DNA of 64,000 bases, taken from positions 1 through 64,000 of the forward strand of contig QEVJ01000016.1 of NCBI GenBank assembly GCA_003576845.1. Reading direction: 5' to 3'. Positions 8,372 to 18,155 of the stretch are shown in pieces. Origin of the DNA: Planctomycetota bacterium. Its GTDB lineage: Bacteria > Planctomycetota > Planctomycetia > Pirellulales > PLA5. A program made the position numbers and the translations under genes. Position 1 is the first letter of the stretch, and each line of letters starts with the position of its first letter. The notes under the pieces are model-generated. The model searched no databases. It was not told where the DNA came from and saw only the letters and a program-made list of their open reading frames with translations.

Positions 8372-11300
8372 CTACGTGTTGCTAAACAGTTGGCGCAGCG
8401 CTGCGTCGCGGGTGGCGTGGGTTTGAGCGGGGCGCCGTGCGTAGAGGCGCGGGGGCGATTCGGATGGGGAAGGGGTAGCGGCGGAATCGACTAGGATGCG
8501 CGACGATGCTCGTCGCGCCGCGTCGGCCGCGAGTTTGCGAGTTCGCAGCGCACGGACGGAGACGTCTGCCGTTTCGCGATTTGTCTGAGGTTTTGTCGCA
8601 ACCACGATTGCACCTGCCGCGGCGGTGGGCGACGCGCTGGGCGCGGGTTCGCCGGCTGGGAGCGAGGCGATTTGGTGGTTGCGGACTAGGACTAGGTCGG
8701 TGGCGTTGATGTGGCCGTTGCCGTCGACGTCTTGTTGGGGGTCGTATTGGGCGTGGCCGAGGCTGCGGAATTGGGCGGCGCGGTTGGCGTGGACGTCGGC
8801 GAGGGTGACCTGGCCGGAGGCGTTGACGTCGCCGGGGAGGACGTCGAAGCGGAAGCGGAAATCGCCGCCGGGCGTGCCGTTGCCGGAGAAGGTGCTGGCG
8901 GCGTCGGTCCATTCGCCGTCGAGCGGGGCGCCCTGGGAGTCGGTGGCGGTGTCGGCGAGCTCGACGAGGAGCTTATCGGCGGCGAAGGATTGGTCGAACG
9001 TCCAGGTCGCGGTGCGCGTGACGGCGTCGTAGCCGAAACCGCCGGGGGCGAGGCCGACGGTGGCGACGTAGTCCGCGACGTTGACGCCGCGGAGGGCGAG
9101 ATCGGTTTCGGCGACGAGCATGTCGTCGGAGAAGCGGATTTTGACCTGGTCGAGGTTGGTCCAAGAAACGGGGGCGAGTTGGGCGGCGCCGCGGGCGAGC
9201 GAAACGCCGCCGCCGCCCAAGCCCGCGGAGGCGAGGGCGGCGAGGTATTCGGCGGACCAGGCGGACGAGGCGACGAGGACGTCGGTGACGAAGGGGGACT
9301 CGTTGGGCGGCGTGCCGGGGGAGACGATGGAGAGTCCGCCGCTCGCCACATCGCCGATGCGGCGGAACGACTCGTCGAACGAGACGTGCGTGCCGGGGGC
9401 GGCGAAGAGTTCGAGTTGGGCCGGGCCGCTGCGTTCGAAGAACACGAGTTCGAACGTGTGCTCGCCCTCGGCGAGATTGACCGTGCCGTAGCGGTCGATC
9501 CGCGACGCGCCGGAGTCGGCGACGAAGACGGGGATGCCGTCGATCACGACGCGGGCGCCGTCGTCGCTGACCGCGCCGCCGGCGACGACTTCGAGGTCGA
9601 AGCCGAGGTCGCTGCTCGTGGCGTTCACCTGGTGGACTTCGGCGGCGATGACGTTTTGGCCGGTGACCAGGAGCGCCGGGTCGACGTTAAATTCGAAGAA
9701 AGTCGTTTCGTCGGCGCCGCCGACGGTGATCGTGGCAAAGTCGCTAAAGAGCGCGCCGGCGTTGAGGCCGTCGCGGACGACTTCGACGCCGTTGAGATAA
9801 ACGGCTACGCCGTCATCGCGTTGGACGCGGAACTTGAGCGTCGAATACTGCGAGGCATCAGCGACGTTGAACGCCGTGCGGAAATAGGTCGTCGGATACT
9901 TGTTGCCGGAGTTTGGTCCGAAGCCGACAACGGTTTCCTCGTCGTTGTCGCCATATCCGAGCTCGGCGGGACCGGACGCCCACGTCGCATCGTTGAAACC
10001 GGGCTGCCGCCAGGCCGTGCCTTGGTTCGAGCCGTTGTCGAGATATTTCCAGGTGGAGCCGCGGGGGAAGATGACGGAACCGCCGGGCGGCGTGGGCGGG
10101 ATTTCGGTGTCGCCGACGAGCGAGAGATCGAACGACACGTCGCTGCTTCCGCCGCCGTTCTGATGGATTTCGACGGCCAGCACGTTGTCGCCGGCCACCA
10201 GCAGATTCGTGGGCACGGTGAACGTGAGGAACGTCGCGCCGTCATCGCCGGCGGCCGCGGGGGCGTTCGTGGTGTAGGTCAAGGTTCCGGCCGGGAGATT
10301 GTCGCGGGCGATTTCCGTGCCGTTCAAGTACACGGCGGCGCCGTCGTCGCGCTTGAGCTGCATGGTGAGGCCGACGATCGCGGCGGGATTCTCGACGGCG
10401 AACGTTTTGCGGAAGTACGTCGTGATGTACTTGGCGGAGCTACTTGGGCCGAAGCTGATGACGGTCGCTTCGTCGCCGTCGCCGTAGCCCAGCTCGGCGG
10501 CGCCGGTACTCCAGGCGGCATCGTTGAACGCGAGCGTGCGCCAGGCCGTGCCCTGGTCGGTGCCGTTGTCGAGGAATTTCCAGGTGTCGCCTTTGGCGAT
10601 GAACGTGAGTTGCGGGCCAATGATGCCGGCAGCGAAGGTCCAGGGGCCGGCCTGGCCTTCGGGGACGGTGATCGTGCCCGAGGCGCGGACGGCGAAGTCG
10701 TTGTCGTTTCCGGGGAGGTTGTTGGGGAACGGCGAGCTGCCGGGGAAGCGGCCGGCGTCGGCGGCGCCGTCGTCGTCTTTGTAGTCGATCGTCGATGGGT
10801 TGGCAGTCGCTTCGCCGGCGATGCCGGGATGGCCCGAGGGCAGGCCGAGCAAGGCGTCGGCGGCGGCGAGGTTGTTGACTTGCGTGCCGGCGGCGGAAAC
10901 GTGGCGGACGGCGAACTGTTCGAGCAAGCCCGAGAGGACGAAGGGATGGACAGAGTTTGGGGCGAGGGTGCGCCCGGAAGTGCCAACGATGTTGGCGATG
11001 GTCAGCGCGTATTGCGGGCCGTCGTCGATCGAGGTCGTGGTGAGGAGGACGGTCTTGCCGGTGCCGCCGAGCGACGCGGCGAGGACTTGGACGCCGGGGA
11101 TTGCGTAGTTGGCGACGTTTTCGGCGCTGGCGGCGGTGACCGGCTCGCTGAAGACGACTCGGAGTTGATGCTCGCGGGGAGCGACGACGGCGGTCGCGGC
11201 GAGGAGCGCGAGCGGCGCGGAGGCGGCGCTCTTGGCGCTCTCGGCGAGGTCGAGATTGACGGCGGAGACTTCGTAGACGTATTCGATGCCGGGGGCGGCG

Positions 11301-14300
11301 GCCGTGTCGGCGAACGCGTTCGTCGCGGGCGTGCCGATGAGCTCGCCGTTGCGGAAAACGTGGTAGCGGAGGACGGCGCTTTGCGGGTCGACGGACGCGG
11401 TCCAGGCGAGGTCGATTTGCGCAGGGCCGGCGGCGAGCGCCGCGAGGTTGGTGGGAACGGTCGGCGGGGTCGTGTCGTAGTAGGTGTTCGTGCGGCCGGG
11501 GGTGCCGCCGATGGTGCTGGGGAGCCAATTGTTCGGTTCGTTGCCGTAATCGAGCGGCGCGAAGCGGGAGAGGGACGAGCCGCCGCCGTCGGCGAGCGCG
11601 GGCCACGGGTCGGAGTCGCCGTAGTCGACGTGATCGGCGATGACGTAGGGTACGCCTTGGGCGTTGGGCGTTGCGGGGCGCAAGAGGTCGATCGCTTCGC
11701 CGGCGTTGTTCAAGCCGCCCGAGAATTGGTAAATCTCGACGGCCGCGGGCACGTTGTAGAGCAGGCGGAAGAGGAACGGATCGGCATTCGTAACGACGAC
11801 GTAGCCGCCGGCGGGAATGGTTGTGCCCGCGGGGAACGCGAAGCCGCCGATGCCGGAGATTTGCCAGGTGTTGGCGGGGTTGGCCGGATCGTAGAGTGGG
11901 ATGGCGGCGGCGGTGGTGTTGTGTAGCTCGATGTATTCGTCTTCGACGAGCGGATTGGCGGCGTTGTCCGGGTGGTACATGATCTCGTTGACGACGACCG
12001 GGCCGATGACGGGCGAGGCGTTGTCGGCGCTGGGCGTGGCGGTTGCGAGCGTGGCGAAGTCGACGTCGCCGTCGCTGGTTTCGACACGACCGAGCGTCGT
12101 TTCGGCGTCCGCGCCGCCGAACTGGCGATCTTCGCGGAAGCCGAGCAGTTGGTCGCTGGCATTGGCTGCCTGGACGATCAACGTTCCGCCGAGGCTGGAG
12201 AGATCGAAGGCGGGGCCGAGTTCGTTCTTGCCGACGACGAGGTAGCCGCCGGCCGGGACGATCGTGGACGCCGTGAAGCGGAACTTGCGGAGGTTGGTTT
12301 CGTCGTCGCTCGCGTACCAGTGTTGGAGGTCGATTGGCGCGGCGGTGGTGTTTCGCAGTTCGAGCCAGTCGCCGCTGGGGGAGGCGGTGTTGGTGAGGGC
12401 TTCGGAAAGGATGATCGCGCCGGCTTGCGGGGCGAGGCCGATGTCGCCGGCGCCGGGAGAACCGTTCTCGAAATCGCTCGTGCGCCAGGATGCGGCGAGG
12501 CTGTCGTTCGCTGCGGTGTTGGCGGGATCGACGGAAACGAGCGAGAAGCCTTCGCCATCGGTGAGGTCGTACCAGTTGTCGGCGTAGCGGAAGTCTTCGA
12601 CGGTGTTTCCGAAGGGACCTTCGAGAACGATGCGTTCGCCGTCGTTGGCGAGCTGGAAATCCAGGCTCGGCAGGACGTTGCCGTATTGGCCGACGGGGAC
12701 GATTCCCGCGCCGTAGCGTGCGGAGAACGCGGCGGAGTTGCGGACGACGACGGCGCGGTCGCCGGGCTGGAGCGTGACGTTGCCGAAGGTGAACTCGACG
12801 CCGCTGGAGAACTTGTAGCCGGCGAGATTGAGCGGGCGATCGCGGACGTTCTGGACTTCGAGAAACTCGAAGTCGTCGGCGGAGGCATAGCCCGCGGCGA
12901 TTTCGGCGACGGACGGCGGGGCGGGGTTGTAGTGAATCTCGCTGACCGCGAGGGCGAAGGGGTCGGTGAAGTAGTCGCCGGTTCGCGGGCCGCTCCAGGT
13001 GCTGCCGTCGAGTTGCGTGGCGCTCTTGGCGCGGACGGTAATGCGGGTGTTGTCGTTGATGGTGATGGGGCCGGAGTAGACGAGGGCGGTGGGCGAAATG
13101 CCGCCGCCGGAGGCCCGCGGGTCGCTGCCGTCGGTCGTGTAGTAGAGCGTTGTGCCGGCGGGACCGGAGAGGGTGACTTGAAAGCCTTGGGCGACCGTGC
13201 CACCAGGATGGCTGAGTGTGGCTTTGCGGGTGAAGCGGCCGTCGATCCACGCGGCGCGGGTGGCGAGCCAGTTCTTCATGATGTTCACTTCGGCCGCGTG
13301 ACTGCCGCCGCGTGGGGGCGCGGCGGACCAGCGGGTGAAGTTGCGGACGGCGGCCTCGGCGAGGTAATCGCGGTTGGCGTCGAGGATCGCATGCATGTGG
13401 GCGGTCGAGAGGGTCGTTTCGCGAAGTTCTTGCCAGCGATCGATCCACTTCTGCCAGAAGTTCGGATCCTGGAAGAGGCGGCCCCACCAGATGTTGCGGC
13501 TGTCGGAGGTGAAGTAGATGGTCGAGTCGGGTGGGCCGTTCCATTGCGACGGGTTGTCGTCGCGGCCGTCGGTGGATTCCATCGAACGGTCGAAATCCCA
13601 GATCGGGCCGAAGGTGAGCTTGCCGTTGCGGGGCTTGTAGAGGTAGGTGCTCAAGCGGAGGGCGTCGACGTTCATCGCCAGGACGTTGAGCAGGTGATGG
13701 TCGATGGAGCGGTCGGCGTCGAAGAACGCGGCGTAGCCGGTCGTGGGATTGGTGAAGTTCGCGCCGTTGAGGGCCGTGCCGAACTGGTTGATGTAGCTGC
13801 GGATGTATTGTTCTTGAGGGTCCCAGGCGGCTTGTTCGAGGGTGGTTTCGTTCGGCTCGACGAAGCATAGGCCTTGGTTGGCGGCGGAGAAGCCGCTGTC
13901 GCCGGGATCGCAGCGGTCGATTTTGACCATGTAACCGCCGGTGACGTCGGGGGCCGTGGTGTCGCCGGGGAGGAGGCGGTCGATGTCGACGCGGTCGTCG
14001 TCGCGTTTGATGCTCTCCATGAAGGAGTAGACGCCGATGTAGTCGCCCTGGTTGAGTTCGCCGCCGCCCGTGTTGAGGAAGACTTCGACGAACCGGGTGC
14101 GGACGGCGTACTGGCCGATTTCGTTGCTGAGCTGGTAGATGAAATCGTTGCGCATCATGGCGCGGTCGAAGTTGTACGACGCGAAGAGGACCCAATCGGA
14201 CTCGGCGGGCATGCCGAGGATCGAGACGTCGCGGTCGTCGTTCTGGTCGTCCCAGGTTTCGAGCTTGTATTGGGCCTTGGGATCGCCGGCGGTGCTGGAG

Positions 14301-15946
14301 CCGCGGATGCGCATGCCGGTGCGGCTGGTGGTGGTGGGCAGGTCGGTGATTTGGGTGCGGCCGGATTCGCCCGGCTCGAAGATGGCCATGTAGCCGGACT
14401 GGGCCGTATTCTGCGAAATCGCGCCCTGGCCGAAGTTGTCGATGACGACGATGGGCAAGTTCGAGTTGAAGCCCTGGACGTCGGCGGCGAGCTTGTAGAA
14501 CGTATGGCTGACGATGGGACTGGGGAGTCCGCCGACCGGGAAGCTGCGGGCGCGGACTTGGGTCGTGGTCGTGATGGGAATGGGCGCGGAGTAGACCGGC
14601 GACGAGGCGGTGGGCGCGGAACCGTTGACCGTGTAGCGAATCACGGCCGAGGGATCGCCGGTGGAGAGCGAGAGGCTGAAGTTGGTGGTGAACGTGCCGG
14701 TGGCAGTGGAGAAAGTTGGTCCTTCGCCGAGACCGGCGAAGCCGACGACGTTGGCCGCGCCGGGGGTGGGCGTGCTCATGTAGGCGAGTTCGCTGCCGAT
14801 GGTTCGCGAGCCGACGAGCTCGGGGAGGATGAGAAAGCCCGTGTCGGAGGCGGCGACGCTCGAGTTCAGGCCGTGGATGGCGAGGACGTTGGTTCCTTCG
14901 ACGAGTTCGTCGATGAAGCCGGAGACGTCGAAGTCCTGGAAGGTGGTGGCGCTGTCGTCGGGGCGGTTCGACGAGGCGGTCGCGTTCCAGGCGGGCGTGC
15001 CGGGGGCGACGTTGCTGCGGGCGATCTCGACGCCGTTCAAGTAGGCCACGAAGCCGTCGTCGTAGCGCATGTGCAGCTTGAGGGAGTCGATCGTCGGCAG
15101 GCTGGCGAGGTCGAACGGGACGCGGAGATAGGCGCCGGCCCGTTGTTGGTAAATTTGGGCTTCGAGGTCGGTCTGGATGTAGTCGCCGAAGGGCGGTTCG
15201 GGCGCGGCGACGTAGCCCACGCCGGTGATGGCGTTTTGCCAGGCGGCGTCGTTGAAGTCGGGGGCCACCCAGGATGTGCCGAGCGTGCCGCTGGTCGGGA
15301 CGAGGACTTTGCCGTCCATCGTGGCTTGGACCATCGGGAAGGTGGCGATGTCGGTCGCCGTGCCGTAGGAGACGTTGGCGATTTGGTCTGGGAACTCTGG
15401 AGTGAAGGCGGAGGCGACCGTTTGGCCGTCGGGGTGGACGAGGGCGAGGAGTTCGCCGTCGTTGTCGAGGCGGAAGTTGGTGTGCAAGCGCTGGCCGACG
15501 GTGGCGCGGTCTTTGTTCGAGGCGAAGACGACGAGGTACTCGCCGGGATCGAGAATCTCGGCAGGAAAACGCCACTTGGTGAGGTCGCCCTGGTCGTCGG
15601 TGAGGAACCAGCCGTCGAGGTTTACGGCGGCGTCGCCGCGGTTGTAGATTTCGATCCAATCGACGAACTGGCCTTCTTCGTCGGCGAGCGTCGAGGTGTT
15701 CTCGGCCATGAACTCGTTGATGATCGGCTCTCCGGCGAGCACGATCCGCGGTTCGAGGGCTTCGAGTTGGAACGGGCGGGGGGCGCGTTTGCCGCGGCGG
15801 GCGGATGCTTGCGTGGGGCGGGAAGATCGAGGCGCAACGAGTCGGCGGAGAAATCTCGATTTCACGGGGCGGATTCTCGCGGCGAGAGGAATGGGATCGG
15901 AACGGCACGCTTGCGTTGGCGTCGACCGCACCCATCGGCCCGTCAC
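8372..15946 (-). CDS. Giant secreted LEPR-motif protein: lamin-tail, CotH, FN3 and dockerin domains
   Basis: This is a 2,524-residue surface or secreted protein. The N-terminal LEALEPRIVLA (~62-72) is the planctomycete LEPR-type export region. Domains in order: lamin-tail (~75-190); chitobiase-like beta domain (~415-475); CotH-like kinase fold (~495-905, with YKLETWDD and GVYSFMES); a second chitobiase-like domain (~910-980); three further lamin-tail domains (~995-1110, ~1175-1290, ~1315-1440); FN3-like (~1490-1580); two copies of a domain starting TWKxLDNG (~1790-1955, ~1962-2115); a PA14-like segment; and a dockerin-like pair (GDVNASGQVTLADV, DVDGNGHINATDL, ~2365-2440). The start is a GTG without a ribosome-binding site; GTG 15865 (residue 28) is an equally good start. 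The role is probably cell-surface or polymer binding; its targets are unknown. Confidence 0.88.
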   Translation of the reverse strand: MTGRWVRSTPTQACRSDPIPLAARIRPVKSRFLRRLVAPRSSRPTQASARRGKRAPRPFQLEALEPRIVLAGEPIINEFMAENTSTLADEEGQFVDWIEIYNRGDAAVNLDGWFLTDDQGDLTKWRFPAEILDPGEYLVVFASNKDRATVGQRLHTNFRLDNDGELLALVHPDGQTVASAFTPEFPDQIANVSYGTATDIATFPMVQATMDGKVLVPTSGTLGTSWVAPDFNDAAWQNAITGVGYVAAPEPPFGDYIQTDLEAQIYQQRAGAYLRVPFDLASLPTIDSLKLHMRYDDGFVAYLNGVEIARSNVAPGTPAWNATASSNRPDDSATTFQDFDVSGFIDELVEGTNVLAIHGLNSSVAASDTGFLILPELVGSRTIGSELAYMSTPTPGAANVVGFAGLGEGPTFSTATGTFTTNFSLSLSTGDPSAVIRYTVNGSAPTASSPVYSAPIPITTTTQVRARSFPVGGLPSPIVSHTFYKLAADVQGFNSNLPIVVIDNFGQGAISQNTAQSGYMAIFEPGESGRTQITDLPTTTSRTGMRIRGSSTAGDPKAQYKLETWDDQNDDRDVSILGMPAESDWVLFASYNFDRAMMRNDFIYQLSNEIGQYAVRTRFVEVFLNTGGGELNQGDYIGVYSFMESIKRDDDRVDIDRLLPGDTTAPDVTGGYMVKIDRCDPGDSGFSAANQGLCFVEPNETTLEQAAWDPQEQYIRSYINQFGTALNGANFTNPTTGYAAFFDADRSIDHHLLNVLAMNVDALRLSTYLYKPRNGKLTFGPIWDFDRSMESTDGRDDNPSQWNGPPDSTIYFTSDSRNIWWGRLFQDPNFWQKWIDRWQELRETTLSTAHMHAILDANRDYLAEAAVRNFTRWSAAPPRGGSHAAEVNIMKNWLATRAAWIDGRFTRKATLSHPGGTVAQGFQVTLSGPAGTTLYYTTDGSDPRASGGGISPTALVYSGPITINDNTRITVRAKSATQLDGSTWSGPRTGDYFTDPFALAVSEIHYNPAPPSVAEIAAGYASADDFEFLEVQNVRDRPLNLAGYKFSSGVEFTFGNVTLQPGDRAVVVRNSAAFSARYGAGIVPVGQYGNVLPSLDFQLANDGERIVLEGPFGNTVEDFRYADNWYDLTDGEGFSLVSVDPANTAANDSLAASWRTSDFENGSPGAGDIGLAPQAGAIILSEALTNTASPSGDWLELRNTTAAPIDLQHWYASDDETNLRKFRFTASTIVPAGGYLVVGKNELGPAFDLSSLGGTLIVQAANASDQLLGFREDRQFGGADAETTLGRVETSDGDVDFATLATATPSADNASPVIGPVVVNEIMYHPDNAANPLVEDEYIELHNTTAAAIPLYDPANPANTWQISGIGGFAFPAGTTIPAGGYVVVTNADPFLFRLLYNVPAAVEIYQFSGGLNNAGEAIDLLRPATPNAQGVPYVIADHVDYGDSDPWPALADGGGSSLSRFAPLDYGNEPNNWLPSTIGGTPGRTNTYYDTTPPTVPTNLAALAAGPAQIDLAWTASVDPQSAVLRYHVFRNGELIGTPATNAFADTAAAPGIEYVYEVSAVNLDLAESAKSAASAPLALLAATAVVAPREHQLRVVFSEPVTAASAENVANYAIPGVQVLAASLGGTGKTVLLTTTSIDDGPQYALTIANIVGTSGRTLAPNSVHPFVLSGLLEQFAVRHVSAAGTQVNNLAAADALLGLPSGHPGIAGEATANPSTIDYKDDDGAADAGRFPGSSPFPNNLPGNDNDFAVRASGTITVPEGQAGPWTFAAGIIGPQLTFIAKGDTWKFLDNGTDQGTAWRTLAFNDAAWSTGAAELGYGDGDEATVISFGPSSSAKYITTYFRKTFAVENPAAIVGLTMQLKRDDGAAVYLNGTEIARDNLPAGTLTYTTNAPAAAGDDGATFLTFTVPTNLLVAGDNVLAVEIHQNGGGSSDVSFDLSLVGDTEIPPTPPGGSVIFPRGSTWKYLDNGSNQGTAWRQPGFNDATWASGPAELGYGDNDEETVVGFGPNSGNKYPTTYFRTAFNVADASQYSTLKFRVQRDDGVAVYLNGVEVVRDGLNAGALFSDFATITVGGADETTFFEFNVDPALLVTGQNVIAAEVHQVNATSSDLGFDLEVVAGGAVSDDGARVVIDGIPVFVADSGASRIDRYGTVNLAEGEHTFELVFFERSGPAQLELFAAPGTHVSFDESFRRIGDVASGGLSIVSPGTPPNESPFVTDVLVASSAWSAEYLAALASAGLGGGGVSLARGAAQLAPVSWTNLDQVKIRFSDDMLVAETDLALRGVNVADYVATVGLAPGGFGYDAVTRTATWTFDQSFAADKLLVELADTATDSQGAPLDGEWTDAASTFSGNGTPGGDFRFRFDVLPGDVNASGQVTLADVHANRAAQFRSLGHAQYDPQQDVDGNGHINATDLVLVRNHQIASLPAGEPAPSASPTAAAGAIVVATKPQTNRETADVSVRALRTRKLAADAARRASSRILVDSAATPSPSESPPRLYARRPAQTHATRDAALRQLFSNT

Positions 15947-16647
15947 CGCGCAAACAAAAAAGACGCCGGTTGCTCACAGCGTCCAAACATTCTGAGAATA
16001 ACCGGGGGCGAGCGTGGGAGCAATGAAAATGGGCGGTTTTTCTATGTCGGTAGCTGTTTGGCCGACTGAAGTACACCACGGATTGCACGGATAGCCCGGC
16101 GCGGCCGGGGCCGCAATCAAAAACGAAAATGGTTCTTAAACGCGGAGGACGCAGAGGTCTCGCAGAGTAGGTTGGTTGTCAAATTCTTGCTGTACATTGT
16201 GCCAGTCATCTGGTATGAAGTGGTGAACTCGTCTTTTGTGCGCGAGCGGCGGTTGTGCGCGCGAGGACGGCGGTTGGCGGATGCGTTTGGCTTGGAATTG
16301 GCGCCGATCGGCGGCTCGCATCGGGCCGCGGCTAGGATTGCCCACACGAGGGAGTTTTTGAACGTTAACCCCCGATTTTCCCGGGATCTTGTTCAATAAC
16401 TCGAGTCGGTTTTTGCGCGGGAATCGCGCGGGGAGGGGATGGTCTGGACAGAGGGCGGCGGGAAAAGGTGGGCAGTGAAGCGTGGGCCATGGTAGTTCGT
16501 GGACTTGAGGAACCGCGTTATCGCAGAACGGCGGGCCGCCTTGTCGGGGCGGAGTCATTTCACTAACTTCAAGCGGGATGGGCACCACGATCGCTCATAG
16601 CTCGATCCCTTGCCGCCGACGCCTGACCCCTGACCCCGATCCCTGAC
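15947..16647. other. Intergenic region between divergent genes
   Basis: This 701-base region lies between the giant minus-strand gene and dapL. It holds a CGCGGAGGACGCAGAGG-type run at ~16138-16167, related to the runs near 7990, and the heptad arm at 16621-16647. The rest shows no convincing gene: open frames on both strands are short and lack start signals. No clear promoter could be assigned. Confidence 0.55.
16621..16647 (+). repeat. Single heptad arm abutting the dapL start codon
   Basis: Tandem 7-base units (CCTGACC, CCTGACC, CCGATCC) run directly into the dapL ATG with no spacer and no Shine-Dalgarno sequence. No opposite arm was found upstream. Confidence 0.8.
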
Positions 16648-17880
16648 ATGTCCGACCCTTATTTTCAGTCGTTGTTTGCCGAGCGGATTGGCGGGGCCCA
16701 TTACGGCAAGGGAACCGACATCTACAAGTTCGAGAAGATCAAGCGGGCGAAGCGGAAGGCGCTTGCCGACTTTCCGACGCGGAGGCTGGTCGATTTCGGG
16801 ATCGGCGAGAACGACGCGATGGCGCCCGAGTCGGTTCGGCGGCGGATGGCCGAGGAGATCAACAAGCCGGAGAACCGCGGGTATGCCGACAACGGGATCG
16901 CCGAGTTCAAGGAAGCGGCGGCGCGGTTCATGGAGCGGAGTTTTGGCGTGGCGCTCGATCCGGCGACCGAGGTAAATCATTGCATCGGGTCGAAGCCGGC
17001 CTTGGCGATGTTGCCGGCGTGCTTCATCAATCCGGGCGACGTGACGCTGATGACCGTGCCGGGTTATCCGGTGGCGGGAACGCACACGAAGTATTACGGC
17101 GGCGAGGTGTATCGCTTGCCGCTGGTGAAGGAGAACGGGTTCTTTCCGGATTTGGAGTCGATACCGGCCGACGTTCGGGAGCGAGCGAAGCTGCTGGTCA
17201 TCAATTATCCGAACAGCCCAACGGGGCAGGTGGCGACGCGGGAGTTTTACGAGCGGGCGATCGAGTTTGCGAAGCGGAACGACGTGGTCGTGGTGCAGGA
17301 CGCGGCGCACTCGATGCTGGTTTATGAAGGGGAGCCGACGAGCTTTCTGCAGGCGCCGGGGGCGAGGGAGGTAGGCGTCGAGGTCCATTCTCTGTCCAAG
17401 GGCTTCGACATGATCGGCTGGCGGATCGGGTGGGTTTGCGGGCACGAGCGGATCGTGCGGGCGTTTGCGGACGTGAAGGACAACAGCGACTCGGGGCAGT
17501 TCATCGCGATTCAGAAGGCGGCGGCGGCGGCGCTTGACGACGACGCGATTCCGCGGCGCACGCGGGCGAAGTACAAGCGGCGGCTGGAGAAGCTTGTGGC
17601 GATGCTGCGGCGGTGCGGTTTTGAGTGCGAGATGCCGGGCGGGACGTATTTCTTGTACGCGCGGTCGCCGAAGGGTTTGGCGGATGGGAGGAAGTTCGAC
17701 TCGGCGGAGGCAGCGAGCCAGTTTTTGATTACGGAGTATTCGATCGTGACGGTGCCGTGGGACGACGCGGGGGCGTATTTGCGGTTTTCGGTGACATATG
17801 AGGCGGCGGACGAGGCGGCCGAGGATGAGTTGATGGCGCTGGCGGAGGCTCGGCTGAAGAGTTTGGGGCCGGTGTTTTGA
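16648..17880 (+). CDS. dapL: LL-diaminopimelate aminotransferase DapL
   Basis: DapL is a PLP enzyme that converts tetrahydrodipicolinate directly to LL-diaminopimelate in the lysine and peptidoglycan pathway. The 410-residue length fits the family. The N-terminus (AHYGKGTDIYKFEKIK), GIGENDAMAP, NYPNSPTG, and SLSKGFDMIGWRIG with the PLP lysine at about Lys251 all match DapL and class I/II aminotransferases. A C-terminal Arg (LRFSVTYE) would bind the substrate carboxylate. The gene is monocistronic between repeats. Its start codon sits directly after a heptad-repeat arm without a ribosome-binding site. A different class I aminotransferase activity cannot be fully excluded. Confidence 0.92.
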   Translation: MSDPYFQSLFAERIGGAHYGKGTDIYKFEKIKRAKRKALADFPTRRLVDFGIGENDAMAPESVRRRMAEEINKPENRGYADNGIAEFKEAAARFMERSFGVALDPATEVNHCIGSKPALAMLPACFINPGDVTLMTVPGYPVAGTHTKYYGGEVYRLPLVKENGFFPDLESIPADVRERAKLLVINYPNSPTGQVATREFYERAIEFAKRNDVVVVQDAAHSMLVYEGEPTSFLQAPGAREVGVEVHSLSKGFDMIGWRIGWVCGHERIVRAFADVKDNSDSGQFIAIQKAAAAALDDDAIPRRTRAKYKRRLEKLVAMLRRCGFECEMPGGTYFLYARSPKGLADGRKFDSAEAASQFLITEYSIVTVPWDDAGAYLRFSVTYEAADEAAEDELMALAEARLKSLGPVF

Positions 17881-17881
17881 T

Positions 17882-17912
17882 GGGTGGCTCGGTCGGGAGA
17901 CCGAGCCACAAC
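17882..17912. repeat. Short hairpin repeat after dapL
   Basis: GTGGCTCGGTC / GACCGAGCCAC is a perfect inverted repeat with a GGGA loop (about 17884-17909), immediately downstream of the dapL stop. It could act as a terminator hairpin, but no T-run follows directly. It resembles dispersed hairpins rather than a standard terminator. Confidence 0.75.
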
Positions 17913-17936
17913 GCCGCCGTTTTTAGTGGCGGCGAT

Positions 17937-18004
17937 GTCAGGCCGGCGCGGGTTGGGCGCTGCAAGAATGGTCGCGTCCAACGCCGCTTGGCCTGACCTA
18001 CGAG
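17937..18004. repeat. Imperfect inverted repeat ending GGCCTGACCTACG
   Basis: GTCAGGCCGGCGCGG pairs with a later CGCCGCTTGGCCTGAC through an approximately 60-base imperfect hairpin. The ACCTACG end recalls the CCTACG family, so it may be a related element. No gene overlaps it. Confidence 0.6.
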
Positions 18005-18155
18005 GGTGAACCGCCCGAGGGAGCGGCTCGCCGTGTGGGGTTTTGGCCCGTATATTTGCGTGGGGCCGTGAGCCAAGCTGGGCAATAGTATGCGCCGGTT
18101 GGCACGATAGGTTGGACGGGACAATTCGGAACACAGAAGCGATAAGGAACAGGTC

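Noticed and set aside
8711-16088. Very long open frames on both strands overlapping the lamin-tail/CotH gene
   Set aside because: They translate to Arg/Gly/Ala/Glu-rich text without domains; the minus-strand frame at 8372-15946 contains the recognisable domains.
16172-16588. Small open frames in the dapL upstream gap
   Set aside because: No start signal, family or composition supports them; the sequence includes a repeat run.
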